Shown: positions 37,554-46,220 of the stretch, one piece after another
How positions within the stretch are numbered: the stretch's first letter is position 1
Layout: each line of letters opens with the position of its first letter
Assembly: GCF_013201725.1 (NCBI RefSeq)
Contig: NZ_CP053835.1
Coordinates: 2,542,001 to 2,606,000, forward strand
DNA length: 64,000 nucleotides
DNA from: Arcobacter defluvii
Lineage (GTDB): Bacteria; Campylobacterota; Campylobacteria; Campylobacterales; Arcobacteraceae
Direction of reading: 5' to 3'
Notes under the pieces: model-generated
The model's database searches: none
Told to the model about the DNA's origin: nothing
The model's input: the letters and a program-made list of their open reading frames with translations, nothing else
Program-made: the position numbers and the translations under genes

Positions 37554-38267
37554 TTATGATTTTTTTATTTCATTTTTGAGTTTATCTAAATCTTTAATAA
37601 GTAAGTTTCCTCTTACAGAAGTGATAATATTATCTTTTTTTAGTTTTTGTAAATCTGAATTTATTACTTTCCTTACAGAACCTAACATTTGAGCTAAAAC
37701 TTCATGGGATAAATCATTTATTGATTTTACTAAATAGCTATTATCTATTTTATCTGTATAATCACAATTTTCTAGAATAAGTTTCATTAATCTTGTTTTA
37801 GTATTATATAAAGCTAAATTTGTTGCAAAATCTTCAAGTTGCCTTATTCTTGTACCAAGATAAGGTAAAAAACTTTTATTGAACTCAGGATTACTATCTA
37901 ATAAATTATGAGCAATTTTTATTGGCATTTTTAATAATTGCAAATCATCAATTGCTTCAACTGAAATATCTCTATCTTTTATATCAAGTAAAGTTACAAT
38001 ATCAAATAAATCTCCTACTTTTAAAAGTGTAAGTATACATTCTCTTCCACTTTTCAAATCTATTTTTGAAAGTTTCGCTCTACCTTTCATAATCAAAAAT
38101 ATATTTTCTTCCAAAAGTGACTGTTGAATCAAATATTTTTTTGGCAAACTCATTACTGTACAATTTTCCAATATTTTATCAAGCTCACTATCTTTTATAC
38201 CTTTAAAATGATTTACACTTTGAAGGAGTTCAATAGAACATAAGTAATTTGGTGAATTTTTTCTCAT
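37554..38267 (-). CDS. Crp/Fnr-family transcriptional regulator
   Basis: A 237-residue protein: an N-terminal cyclic-nucleotide-binding-like beta-roll (about 20-115, with IFLIMKGRAKLSKIDLKSGRE), a dimer helix (about 125-155), and a C-terminal helix-turn-helix (about 165-225, SINDLSHEVLAQMLGSVRKVINSDLQKLKKDNII). It lacks the N-terminal Cys cluster of oxygen-sensing Fnr and the Arg-Ser phosphate motif of CRP, so the effector is unknown. It is convergent with regulator 1 and transcribed toward it. An inverted repeat lies just upstream (38310-38330). Confidence 0.85.
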   Translation of the reverse strand: MRKNSPNYLCSIELLQSVNHFKGIKDSELDKILENCTVMSLPKKYLIQQSLLEENIFLIMKGRAKLSKIDLKSGRECILTLLKVGDLFDIVTLLDIKDRDISVEAIDDLQLLKMPIKIAHNLLDSNPEFNKSFLPYLGTRIRQLEDFATNLALYNTKTRLMKLILENCDYTDKIDNSYLVKSINDLSHEVLAQMLGSVRKVINSDLQKLKKDNIITSVRGNLLIKDLDKLKNEIKKS

Positions 38268-38309
38268 TATTAATTATCCTAAATAGAATTTTTTGAATAA
38301 AAAAGTCAT

Positions 38310-38330
38310 ATTCTAAAATTCTATTAGAAT
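38310..38330. promoter_or_regulatory. Inverted repeat upstream of the Crp/Fnr-type gene
   Basis: ATTCTAA-N7-TTAGAAT, about 45 bases upstream of the start codon, with another TAGAAT at 38284-38289. It could be an autoregulatory site of the regulator; it does not match the Crp or Fnr consensus. Confidence 0.35.
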
Positions 38331-38349
38331 ATAACTATATTTGTTCTAA

Positions 38350-39240
38350 TTACTTATCTTTTTTCATTGCATCTTTTGCACCATTAATCATACCTATTAT
38401 TGCACCTTTTGCAATTTTTGTTACTTCATCTATTGTTTTTTTAGAATTATTTTTTATTTCATCAATATTTCTTTGAATAGATTCTTTTGCTAGGTTATTT
38501 ACTTTATTTGAAGTATTTATTAATGATTCTTTAAACGATTTATCTAAAGATTCCAAGTTTAAAATAACTTCTTTTATCTCTTCTTCTATAAAAGTATTAG
38601 ATTTTTCTTTTGCATTTAAGATTTCTATTCTTGTATTTTCTACACTATTTATTATTCCCTCTTTTAAACCATCAATTGCACCTTCTATACTTTTTTCAAT
38701 ATCACTTTTATTACTTTCAGCTCTTTCGATTACTGTTAAAATAGTTGCTTCAGATAGTTCTTTAACTTTTTGTACATTTAATTTCCCTTTTTCTAGGGCT
38801 TTCTCTGTATTAATTTTTACAGCTTCTAGAATCTTTTCATATATATTTTCTTGAGTTTTAATTGCATCATCTATACTATCTTTTAATTTCATAGATAAAA
38901 TGTCTTGCTTTTCTTGGAAGCTATATTTTGTTTTTAAAAGTTCCATATCAATTTCACTTATTAATTCTTGTGTATTTTCATTAAAAGCAGTTACTGTAGC
39001 ATTTATAATAGTGTCAATATTTTTTTTCGTTAAGCTATTTTGTTTTTCCAATTCTTTTATAGATACTTGAATAATTTCTTCCATTATCTTAGTAATATCT
39101 GCTAAATTTTTTTTTGTACTTATTGCAGCTTTTGAAACAGCTGTTTCAATAATATTTTTCAACTCCTGAGTATTTTCTTCTCCAGTTTTACACATTTTTG
39201 ATATTCCAATAGAAATTTCATTTTTCATATTTTCTAACAT
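38350..39240 (-). CDS. Long helical coiled-coil protein with amphipathic C-terminus, unknown function
   Basis: A 296-residue protein that is nearly all alpha-helical, rich in Lys, Glu, Ile and Asn, with repeated KNIDTI / KSIEGAI / KNSKKTI-like heptad patterns and no membrane helix or signal peptide. The C-terminal segment KIAKGAIIGMINGAKDAMKK is amphipathic and glycine/alanine-containing, reminiscent of phasin-like or apolipoprotein-like surfaces. The ATG at 39240 is preferred (GGGAG upstream); the frame extends to 39300 without support. A TATAAT lies at 39273-39268. It sits between the TauE and Crp/Fnr genes, but no phenol-regulon site precedes it. I do not recognise a function. Confidence 0.65.
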   Translation of the reverse strand: MLENMKNEISIGISKMCKTGEENTQELKNIIETAVSKAAISTKKNLADITKIMEEIIQVSIKELEKQNSLTKKNIDTIINATVTAFNENTQELISEIDMELLKTKYSFQEKQDILSMKLKDSIDDAIKTQENIYEKILEAVKINTEKALEKGKLNVQKVKELSEATILTVIERAESNKSDIEKSIEGAIDGLKEGIINSVENTRIEILNAKEKSNTFIEEEIKEVILNLESLDKSFKESLINTSNKVNNLAKESIQRNIDEIKNNSKKTIDEVTKIAKGAIIGMINGAKDAMKKDK

Positions 39241-39267
39241 AATCACTCCCTTATTTAATTTGGACAT

Positions 39268-39273
39268 ATTATA
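39268..39273 (-). promoter_or_regulatory. -10 box of the coiled-coil gene
   Basis: TATAAT on the minus strand, 27 bases before the ATG at 39240; no -35 and no TGCGA half-site. Confidence 0.45.
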
Positions 39274-39364
39274 ATTAGATTTGAATACATTTTTTGCCAT
39301 AAAAATGGCACTTTTAATTTAGATATTTTATAATTTTTCAGCTAAAATCAATGATTTGTATATT

Positions 39365-40168
39365 TTAAAACACTGAAATCAACATCTTAATACTTAAAGC
39401 TAAAGGTAACAAAGAAAAAAGTTTTTTCATCAAATCTACATTTATTTTATGTACTAAAGCAACACCAATTGGAGCAGTTAAATAACTTGCACTTGCAACA
39501 CAAACAAGAGCTGGAAGTGATACAAAACCTAAAGTATAAGTCTGCATTGAAGTATGACTCCAACCATTTACAATATATCCTAATGTTCCAGAAATAGCTA
39601 TGGGTAAGCCTATAGCAGATGAAGTTGCAATTGCTTTTTTTATATCTATATTTTGAACTAATAAATATGGAACACTCATAATTCCTCCACCAATAGAAAC
39701 AAGTGAAGATAAAGCTCCAATTAATCCACCTGATAATATATGAGTTTTTGTAGTAAAGATTTTATTTTCAGGTTTTGGTTTTTTACCTATAAACATCATA
39801 ATTGCAGAATACAACATAAAACAAGCAAAGATTATAGATAAATAAAATGAATCAAGTTTTGAAGCAATAAATGTTGCTAAAAAAGTTCCTACAAAAATTC
39901 CTGGAACCATCATCTTAACTACATCCCAAACAATTGCTTTTTTCTTTTGTTGAGCTTTTATACTTGAAATTGAAGTTATAATTATAATAGCCATAGATGT
40001 TCCTAAAGCCATATGAACAACATTGTGTTCATCAATTCCATGAGCTAAGAAAATAGCTGTTAAAACAGGAACTATAATTCCTCCTCCACCTATTCCAAAA
40101 AGTCCTGAAACAACTCCAACAAAAGAACCTAGCGCTAAAAAATAAAATATAGTTTGCATATCTAACAT
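39365..40168 (-). CDS. TauE/SafE-family membrane transporter
   Basis: A 267-residue membrane protein with about eight hydrophobic segments and the duplicated TauE motif: GSFVGVVSGLFGIGGGGIIVPVLTAIF near residue 14 and SGGLIGALSSLVSIGGGIMSVPYLL near 148. The family exports sulfite, sulfoacetate or other organic anions. It has phenol-regulon promoter 5 and so is probably induced with the phenol hydroxylase. Its substrate may be an aromatic or sulfur-containing anion (inference). Confidence 0.85.
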   Translation of the reverse strand: MLDMQTIFYFLALGSFVGVVSGLFGIGGGGIIVPVLTAIFLAHGIDEHNVVHMALGTSMAIIIITSISSIKAQQKKKAIVWDVVKMMVPGIFVGTFLATFIASKLDSFYLSIIFACFMLYSAIMMFIGKKPKPENKIFTTKTHILSGGLIGALSSLVSIGGGIMSVPYLLVQNIDIKKAIATSSAIGLPIAISGTLGYIVNGWSHTSMQTYTLGFVSLPALVCVASASYLTAPIGVALVHKINVDLMKKLFSLLPLALSIKMLISVF

Positions 40169-40194
40169 AAATCAACCTTATAGTTTTTGATAGA

Positions 40195-40227
40195 ATAATA
40201 CAGAATTAAATTCGCAAATTTTACGCA
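40195..40227 (-). promoter_or_regulatory. Phenol-regulon promoter 5 (tauE-like)
   Basis: Minus strand: TGCGT (40227-40223), 6 bp, TGCGA (40216-40212), 11 bp, TATTAT (40200-40195), 26 bases before the ATG. The distal half-site has one mismatch. Confidence 0.7.
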
Positions 40228-40239
40228 AAATAAGAAAAT

Positions 40240-40273
40240 GAAGAAAGATACAATTTAAAAAAATTGTATCTTT
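40240..40273 (-). terminator. Terminator of the phenol hydroxylase operon
   Basis: A perfect 13-bp stem (AAAGATACAATTT / AAATTGTATCTTT, 40244-40256 with 40261-40273) that begins within the dmpP stop codon. It is followed on the minus strand by CTTCATTTTC. It insulates the operon from promoter 5 just downstream. Confidence 0.75.
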
Positions 40274-41331
40274 TATATAGATTTAAAAAGAGGACTTTTT
40301 ACTTTATCACTGTGTAAATCAGCTTTTGAGAAGAATTTTTCAGTATGTATATCTTTTTCAAATAATCTTCCTTGCATAAGGGCTGTAATACAAGCTTCAC
40401 TCATCATTGGAGGTCCACATAAATATGCTTTATTTCCTGCAAATTGATTGTTATAAAGTTTTTTAGCTACATCATTTGTAAAACCTACTTCACCGCTCCA
40501 TGCAGGATTTTCATTATTTGATAAAACAGGAATATACTTAAAATTATCATATTTCTTTTCTAAATCTCTGAACATATCTGCATAATATAACTCTTCTTCA
40601 TTTCTTGCTCCATGAAAAAGTGTAATTGGTAAAGTACATCCATTTTCTAACTCATCTAAAATCATAGATTTTGGACTTGATAATCCTGAACCACCTGCAA
40701 AAAATATCATTGGTTTATTCGCACTTCTTTTTACAAAAAATCTTCCAAAAGGTCCTGTTATTTTTCTTCTATCACCAACTTTTACATTTTGATGAATCCA
40801 AGGAGTTGCTTCACCATCTGGAATAAGCCCAATATTTAACTCTATGATTTTTCCAGTACTTGGTTGATTTGCTAGTGAAAATGCTCTTGGTTCATCAAAT
40901 CCTGGAACATGATAATTTATATATTGTCCTGCTTGAAAATCCAACTCTTCATCAAGTTCAATCCAAAGTCCTAAAATTCTTGGAGTTAACATCTCTCTTT
41001 TTATAACTGTTCCCCAAATATCTTTTATAGGTATATTTCGAGCATCTACGTCCACATCAATATCTGCTTCAATCACAACATCATCAACTACTGTTGCTGT
41101 ACAAGCTAAACAATATCCATCTTCTCTCTCACTCTCCATTAAAGCAAAATATGAAGCATCACCTAAATCAACCTCACCTTCTAAAACTTCTACTTTACAA
41201 GTTCCACAAAGTCCATGATTACAAGCATGAGGAAGATAAACACCTTGTCTTAAAGCAGCATCAAGAAGGGTTTGTCCTTCTTGAACTTCTACTATATCAC
41301 CTGTTGGTTCTATCTCTAATTTACAAGCCAT
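40273..41331 (-). CDS. dmpP: Phenol hydroxylase reductase component
   Basis: A 352-residue NADH oxidoreductase passing electrons through FAD and a 2Fe-2S centre to the hydroxylase. N-terminal plant-type ferredoxin domain (Cys motif HACNHGLCGTCKVEV near residue 36, fourth Cys in YCLACTATV near 73), then FAD domain (EPRAFSLANQP near 148) and NAD domain (IFFAGGSGLSSPKSMILDEL near 208; YLCGPPMMSEACI near 304). It abuts dmpO. The closing operon position is as in Pseudomonas. Confidence 0.95.
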   Translation of the reverse strand: MACKLEIEPTGDIVEVQEGQTLLDAALRQGVYLPHACNHGLCGTCKVEVLEGEVDLGDASYFALMESEREDGYCLACTATVVDDVVIEADIDVDVDARNIPIKDIWGTVIKREMLTPRILGLWIELDEELDFQAGQYINYHVPGFDEPRAFSLANQPSTGKIIELNIGLIPDGEATPWIHQNVKVGDRRKITGPFGRFFVKRSANKPMIFFAGGSGLSSPKSMILDELENGCTLPITLFHGARNEEELYYADMFRDLEKKYDNFKYIPVLSNNENPAWSGEVGFTNDVAKKLYNNQFAGNKAYLCGPPMMSEACITALMQGRLFEKDIHTEKFFSKADLHSDKVKSPLFKSI

Positions 41332-41691
41332 TTATGCTCCTACTTTTCCTGTTAAACTTGGTGTTATAAAAGTAATAAATGATTTATGTCCAACACCATT
41401 TTCTTTTAAACTTTTAGAAAAATCAGGAACTACTACTTTTCCATCTATTTCCCAAATAACTTCTGTTTTATCAAAATCTAAATCTTTAAAATCAGGTTCA
41501 ACTTTATAACATAATGGAATAATATCTGATACTAATGCACCAAAAGGCATATCAGGAGGAAGAGGAAATGCTCTAGGAGAGCAAACAACTCTATGTCCAT
41601 ACCAATAAATAAATACTAATTGATTTCCATGAAATTTATCTAAACTATCTTTCATTATGATTGGATATTCTCCAATTGATTGAATTGCCAT
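41332..41691 (-). CDS. dmpO: Phenol hydroxylase component DmpO
   Basis: A 119-residue subunit of the oxygenase, corresponding to the gamma-like small subunit of the (alpha-beta-gamma)2 hydroxylase. Family-specific stretches: YPIIMKDSLDKFHGNQLVFIYWYGHRVVCSPRAFPLP and ISLP-like PFGALVSDIIPLCY. It lies 11 bases after dmpN and directly before dmpP. Confidence 0.92.
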   Translation of the reverse strand: MAIQSIGEYPIIMKDSLDKFHGNQLVFIYWYGHRVVCSPRAFPLPPDMPFGALVSDIIPLCYKVEPDFKDLDFDKTEVIWEIDGKVVVPDFSKSLKENGVGHKSFITFITPSLTGKVGA

Positions 41692-41702
41692 TTTTTCTCC
41701 TT

Positions 41703-43217
41703 TTATTTATTTTTTAATTTATTCCACATAGCTTCATCAGGTGAACCTACATAATCCATATTATCAACACCATGTTCTATTTTATACCATTTTAAAACTT
41801 CTGGGATAGTTGCTCCTCCACAGTTTCCTTGGAAAATTTGATGAGGAGGTAACCAAGCTTGAATATATTTTTCAGGCTGTGCATCAAATATCTCTTTACA
41901 ACCATCTGAACAAGTATGGAAAATTTCTCCATTAAACTCTGAAGTTTTATGTGTATAAACGTGAGGATTTCCACCTTCAATATCTGTAAATCCTAATGGA
42001 ATCTGACAAGTTTGACAAACTAAAGGTAAAACTTCTGAATAAAATCTTTCACCTTTTTTCTCTAATTCTATATATCTTTCAAACATTGGTCTATAATATT
42101 TATCAAAAGTATCTGGATATTTTTCACTTAACCAATTCATTTTATTCTCATCTGGCATCCAAGTATGGAAAGCCGCTGCATTTGTATGATTATAAAAAAT
42201 ATTCCATACTTGATGAGATAAATGTCCTTTTTCTGCAACAATTGTATTAATTAATTTTTCTGGAACTTTAATTCCATATTTTTCTAAATCTTTATAAAGT
42301 GCCATACAGTTTTGTTCGATATATAACTCAACTGCTTCACCCCATGAAGTTGGAGAGTTAGGTAACATATAATCCATCATCATAGCCACAAGACCTAACA
42401 TTCTATAACCTCTCCATAACCATTTATCCATCCATTTTTGAACAATTGGTACATTTTGAGCATCTTGTTCTAACATAAATTTAATAGCAGAAAGTCCAAG
42501 TGTCATATGTCTTGATTCATCACTTTGAGCAGAGAACCCAAATGTAACAGTTGCCATATCTCCGTTATATGCAGCTCCACTCATAAATGGTACAAATAAC
42601 AGACTCGTTAAAACAAACTCAAAAGAGAATGAGATAGCTGTTAAATACTCAAAAGGACCAGCTGTACTTGCATCATCACCAAATGATTTTGGAACAGATA
42701 AATACCAAATTCTATCATGCATAGTGCTATAATCATGAAAACCATCAAAATATTTATTATAATGACTCATAGTATGAACTTGAGTTTGGAAATGTCTTAA
42801 CTCATCAATAGCTTGCATTTGACAAGCAATTGAAGCACCTTCACCTCTAAAAGCACGTGCTGCGTGAGAAAAACCTTGAACAACTTTATATTCAAGTGGT
42901 GTTACACCTGTTAAAAATAGTTTTAATGCATTTACATATCTTGCATCAGAAATATTTTTTTGTGCATTATTTTGTGCAAATGCATCAATAATTGAATAAA
43001 GTTTTTTATCTTTTTCAGCTTGTAATTTCCAATAAGAATCCATAGTCATTCTAAATGGGTCTTCCCAAGCTTCCCAATCATGGATTTTTAATCCTTCCAT
43101 CTCTAAAAAAGGAAAAACATCTTCTTCTTTTTGATAAGTTGGATTCCAACCAAGTCTTGTCATATATTTATATGCGTCTTTTTTATTTAATCTTTTTTTT
43201 CTAGGCTCTACACTCAT
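41703..43217 (-). CDS. dmpN: Phenol hydroxylase large oxygenase subunit (diiron)
   Basis: A 504-residue alpha subunit that hydroxylates phenol to catechol at a carboxylate-bridged diiron site. The two ExxH motifs are visible: QAIDELRHFQTQ near residue 139 and SDESRHMTLG near 234, each preceded at the usual distance by a glutamate (FRGEGAS near 120 for the first). Near the C-terminus a YHS-type domain is present (LVCQTCQIPLGF ... GEIFHTCSDGCKEIF), as in other DmpN proteins. The ribosome site is AAGGAAAA. Confidence 0.96.
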   Translation of the reverse strand: MSVEPRKKRLNKKDAYKYMTRLGWNPTYQKEEDVFPFLEMEGLKIHDWEAWEDPFRMTMDSYWKLQAEKDKKLYSIIDAFAQNNAQKNISDARYVNALKLFLTGVTPLEYKVVQGFSHAARAFRGEGASIACQMQAIDELRHFQTQVHTMSHYNKYFDGFHDYSTMHDRIWYLSVPKSFGDDASTAGPFEYLTAISFSFEFVLTSLLFVPFMSGAAYNGDMATVTFGFSAQSDESRHMTLGLSAIKFMLEQDAQNVPIVQKWMDKWLWRGYRMLGLVAMMMDYMLPNSPTSWGEAVELYIEQNCMALYKDLEKYGIKVPEKLINTIVAEKGHLSHQVWNIFYNHTNAAAFHTWMPDENKMNWLSEKYPDTFDKYYRPMFERYIELEKKGERFYSEVLPLVCQTCQIPLGFTDIEGGNPHVYTHKTSEFNGEIFHTCSDGCKEIFDAQPEKYIQAWLPPHQIFQGNCGGATIPEVLKWYKIEHGVDNMDYVGSPDEAMWNKLKNK

Positions 43218-43248
43218 AATATTTTCCTTTATCTATGTAAATTATTTA

Positions 43249-43524
43249 TTAATTATTCCAGTACACAACAAATTCATCATCTGTTTCTTCTATTTGACCA
43301 CCTAAAGAAATAAGTACTAATTGTAACTCTTCAGGATCCCAACTTCGTCCCAATTTCTCACTTACAGTTGATGCTTTCACAGTAATTTTTTCAGGTCGTT
43401 CAATTTGAATCATTGCTGGTTTATTTGTAATTACTACTCCTTCATTGTCTTCTTTTATTGCTTCTGCAATAGTTCTACCATCTTCCGTTGCTTGAAGACA
43501 TAATAATGCTATACTCGCTGACAT
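43249..43524 (-). CDS. dmpM: Phenol hydroxylase activator protein
   Basis: A 91-residue cofactor-less effector (MmoB/DmpM family) that binds the oxygenase and tunes the diiron site. Typical segments: ALLCLQATEDGRTIAEAI near 7-24, IERPEKITVKASTVSEKLG near 46-64, and WDPEELQLVLISLGGQIEETDDEFVVYWN at the end. It lies between dmpL and dmpN as in Pseudomonas. Confidence 0.93.
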   Translation of the reverse strand: MSASIALLCLQATEDGRTIAEAIKEDNEGVVITNKPAMIQIERPEKITVKASTVSEKLGRSWDPEELQLVLISLGGQIEETDDEFVVYWNN

Positions 43525-43543
43525 ATATTCACCTTTTTTTAAT

Positions 43544-44536
43544 TTATAAACTTATTCCACATTTATCTAATCTTTGTACTAAATCAAATTTCGCAGTTGA
43601 TATCAATTCTTTTGGATTATTCGAAAAAGACACTAAAGTTTCCATTGTATTTTCCATTATTTCTATATCCTCTTTAATCCAAGAAGTTAATAACTCTTTA
43701 TTTTCATTTGATTCATTTGCCATAACTTTTACAACACTATCAATCCACTTAATAGTTTCTTCAAACCAAGAAACAATAAATTCAGTCAACATTGAAATAG
43801 TCATTTCTTCATTTTTTGCCATCTCTTTTGAGAATTCATTTATCATCAAGGGAATAACAAATCCATCAAATACTAAGTTTTGCTTTATAAACAATCTAAT
43901 AGGATCTTTCTCAACAAAAGAATCTTCAACTGCCTTTCTTAAACCTTGCCAATTAGGGCAGTTTAACCAAGCATCTTTTCCAGCATCTAGTTTTGAGACA
44001 TCATTATCACAAAGTAATAAAATTATTTTTGTAATATGTTGAGCCATACCTAATCTATCTTCTGCTTGAAATAGACAAGCACTCATCATAGCTGTTCCAT
44101 AAACTCTATCTACAATTGCTAGATTATTCATATTAGCACCATACTCATAATGTCTTAAAGGTGTTAAGAAATCAAAAACTTTTTTCAAATTATCTTTTTT
44201 GATAAAATTAACTAAACCTCTTTTTTCAACAAATTCAAAACTTTGCTCATTTGCTGCATTTTGAGAAGCTCTTGTTGATACATAAGACATATAATGAAAC
44301 TTTCTAGGGTCCAACAAATCATACCAATCATTCATTTTGATTTTTGTTCTATTCTTATCATAGATTTCAAATTCTGGTTCCCATTGAGGTCTGTAATGAA
44401 AATTTTCTGTTGGTTGTGCATCATACATAGCTTCTTCATATCTTGAAGCAGGTCTATCTTCACCTAATCTTTTTGCAACATGCCCAAAAGTATGTCTTTT
44501 TGGTTCTATTTCAATACTTGCGATATTTAATTCCAT
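43544..44536 (-). CDS. dmpL: Phenol hydroxylase beta subunit
   Basis: A 330-residue beta subunit of the oxygenase, structurally related to the alpha subunit but lacking the metal-binding ExxH motifs. Typical segments: RHTFGHVAKRLGEDRPASRYEEAMYDAQPTENFHYRPQWEPEFEIYD near the N-terminus, and LGMAQHITKIILLLCDND near 180. It starts 15 bases after the dmpK stop. Confidence 0.94.
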   Translation of the reverse strand: MELNIASIEIEPKRHTFGHVAKRLGEDRPASRYEEAMYDAQPTENFHYRPQWEPEFEIYDKNRTKIKMNDWYDLLDPRKFHYMSYVSTRASQNAANEQSFEFVEKRGLVNFIKKDNLKKVFDFLTPLRHYEYGANMNNLAIVDRVYGTAMMSACLFQAEDRLGMAQHITKIILLLCDNDVSKLDAGKDAWLNCPNWQGLRKAVEDSFVEKDPIRLFIKQNLVFDGFVIPLMINEFSKEMAKNEEMTISMLTEFIVSWFEETIKWIDSVVKVMANESNENKELLTSWIKEDIEIMENTMETLVSFSNNPKELISTAKFDLVQRLDKCGISL

Positions 44537-44551
44537 ATTTTTTCCTTAAAC

Positions 44552-44785
44552 TTAATTTAATCCATATTTCCAATTTTTATTATCAATTAATAGTTCATTT
44601 TCTTGCTCTTTAGTAAAAAATGAAACTCTATTATTTTGACAAAACTCAATAAAAGCTCTGTATGGTAAAAGTAACTCAACATTCATAACTGCTTCACCTA
44701 CTGCAAAATTAAATTCTACAAATCCACCATCTTTTATATTTATGATTTGTACAAATTTTTTTTCATTTGGCATAAGTTCATACAT
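44552..44785 (-). CDS. dmpK: Phenol hydroxylase assembly protein
   Basis: A 77-residue protein of the DmpK/PhhK family, needed for building active hydroxylase (probably iron insertion) but not for turnover. Segments KKFVQIINIKDGGFVEFNFAVGEAVMNVELLLPYRAFIEFCQNN are typical. It is the first gene of the operon, with an AGGAGG ribosome site, 45 bases after phenol-regulon promoter 6. Confidence 0.88.
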   Translation of the reverse strand: MYELMPNEKKFVQIINIKDGGFVEFNFAVGEAVMNVELLLPYRAFIEFCQNNRVSFFTKEQENELLIDNKNWKYGLN

Positions 44786-44830
44786 AAAACCTCCTAATTA
44801 AATTACTCATTCAATCTTTAGAACAAGAGA

Positions 44831-44863
44831 ATACTATGTAAATAAAATCGCAAATTATTCGCA
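44831..44863 (-). promoter_or_regulatory. Phenol-regulon promoter 6 (phenol hydroxylase operon)
   Basis: Minus strand: TGCGA (44863-44859), 6 bp, TGCGA (44852-44848), 11 bp, TAGTAT (44836-44831). Both half-sites perfect. The proximal half-site sits where a -35 box would be, as in PhoB-activated promoters. Confidence 0.8.
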
Positions 44864-44887
44864 AAAAATCATAAAAAAAATAAAATT

Positions 44888-44896
44888 TGATAAAAT
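44888..44896 (+). promoter_or_regulatory. Extended -10 promoter of kinase 2/regulator 2
   Basis: TGA-TAAAAT at 44888-44896, 25 bases before the kinase 2 ATG, with AAAGGATG as ribosome site. Like kinase 1, it lacks a TGCGA repeat on its own strand. Confidence 0.55.
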
Positions 44897-44921
44897 ACTT
44901 CAAAATATAAAAGGATGCTAT

Positions 44922-46220
44922 ATGAGTTCAATGAAAAAGCACTTTTTCAATAATAAAAATATACCTGCAAAATTTTCCATTTTTTATTTGATAATGGGAG
45001 TTATAGGTATAATTTTTCTTGATAGATTTTTGAATATTTATTTTACTTATGGAGAAACAAGTGAAAATTCAGGTTCTACATTGAATTTTTTGTTTCTTTT
45101 TTTGATATTTAGTGTTTTAATTTTATTTTTTATTTTAAACCATATGCAAAAAGTAATTTCAAAAATTGATAAATCATACAAAGATTTAAAAGAAAAAGAT
45201 AAAGAAAGACTTATGCCTTATGAATTTGCATTAAATAATTCAGTTGATGGTATTTATTGGTTTACAATCGATGCAAAAATAGTATATATAAATGATGCAG
45301 CTTGTAAGATGTTAGGTTATGAAAAAGAAGAGTTATTAGGAAAATATCTTGAAGTTATGGATATAAATTTTAACAGACAAACTGCTATTGAAATAATGCA
45401 TAAAATAAAAAATACAGAGAATTGGATTTTGGAAACGAGTCAAAGAAAAAAAAATGGAGAGATTTTTCCAGTTGAAGTTTCAGGACATGGATTTACATAT
45501 GGAAATCAGGAATATATTTGTGCATTTGGAAGAGATATTTCACAAAGACAAGAAATAAATAAAAAATTTAAAGATATGAATATTGAACTCCAAAAATCCC
45601 TAGATGAAAAAGAGATTTTATTAAAAGAGATTCATCATAGAGTAAAAAACAATATGGAGATTATTTCTTCTTTATTAGCTATGCAATTAAGACGTGCAAA
45701 AGATGATGAAGTAAAATATATTTTAAAACAAAGTAAAAGTAGAATCAACACAATGGCATTAGTACATGAATTTTTGTATTTAGGAGAAAATTTAGCTTAT
45801 ATAAATCTTCAAGATTATATAAAAAGATTAGTTCAAGATATAAAAGAATTATATATTTCTCAAAATACAAAACTAAAAGTTGATTTGCATATTGATAAAC
45901 TTATTTTTTCAACAAATAGATGTATTCAAATAGGAATGGTAATACATGAACTTTGCGTAAATGCTCTAAAATACGCCTTTAAAGAAGATAGAGAAAATCT
46001 ACTTTGTATTCATATGAAAAAAATAGGAGATAAAATTCATGTAAAGATTAGAGATAATGGAGAAGGATTAAAAGATATAAATTGTTTGTATAAAAGCGAA
46101 TCAATAGGAATGCAATTAATCCATTCTATAGTAGAAGATCAATTAGATGCGATTATTGAATTTAGAAATAATAATGGCTTAGAATGTAATATTATATTTT
46201 CAAAAGATGAGGAAGAATAA
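44922..46220 (+). CDS. PAS-domain sensor histidine kinase 2 (HisKA_2 type)
   Basis: A 432-residue paralog of kinase 1 with the same plan: two membrane helices (about 20-42 and 52-73), PAS domain (MPYEFALNNSVDGIYWFT ... EYICAFGRDISQRQ), HisKA_2 region LLKEIHHRVKNNMEIISSLL, N-box HELCVNALKYAF and G-box RDNGEG. The transmitter domains are almost identical to kinase 1 while the PAS domains differ more, so the two may sense different aromatics but talk to the same regulators. It is divergent from dmpK and its stop meets the regulator 2 ATG. Confidence 0.88.
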   Translation: MSSMKKHFFNNKNIPAKFSIFYLIMGVIGIIFLDRFLNIYFTYGETSENSGSTLNFLFLFLIFSVLILFFILNHMQKVISKIDKSYKDLKEKDKERLMPYEFALNNSVDGIYWFTIDAKIVYINDAACKMLGYEKEELLGKYLEVMDINFNRQTAIEIMHKIKNTENWILETSQRKKNGEIFPVEVSGHGFTYGNQEYICAFGRDISQRQEINKKFKDMNIELQKSLDEKEILLKEIHHRVKNNMEIISSLLAMQLRRAKDDEVKYILKQSKSRINTMALVHEFLYLGENLAYINLQDYIKRLVQDIKELYISQNTKLKVDLHIDKLIFSTNRCIQIGMVIHELCVNALKYAFKEDRENLLCIHMKKIGDKIHVKIRDNGEGLKDINCLYKSESIGMQLIHSIVEDQLDAIIEFRNNNGLECNIIFSKDEEE

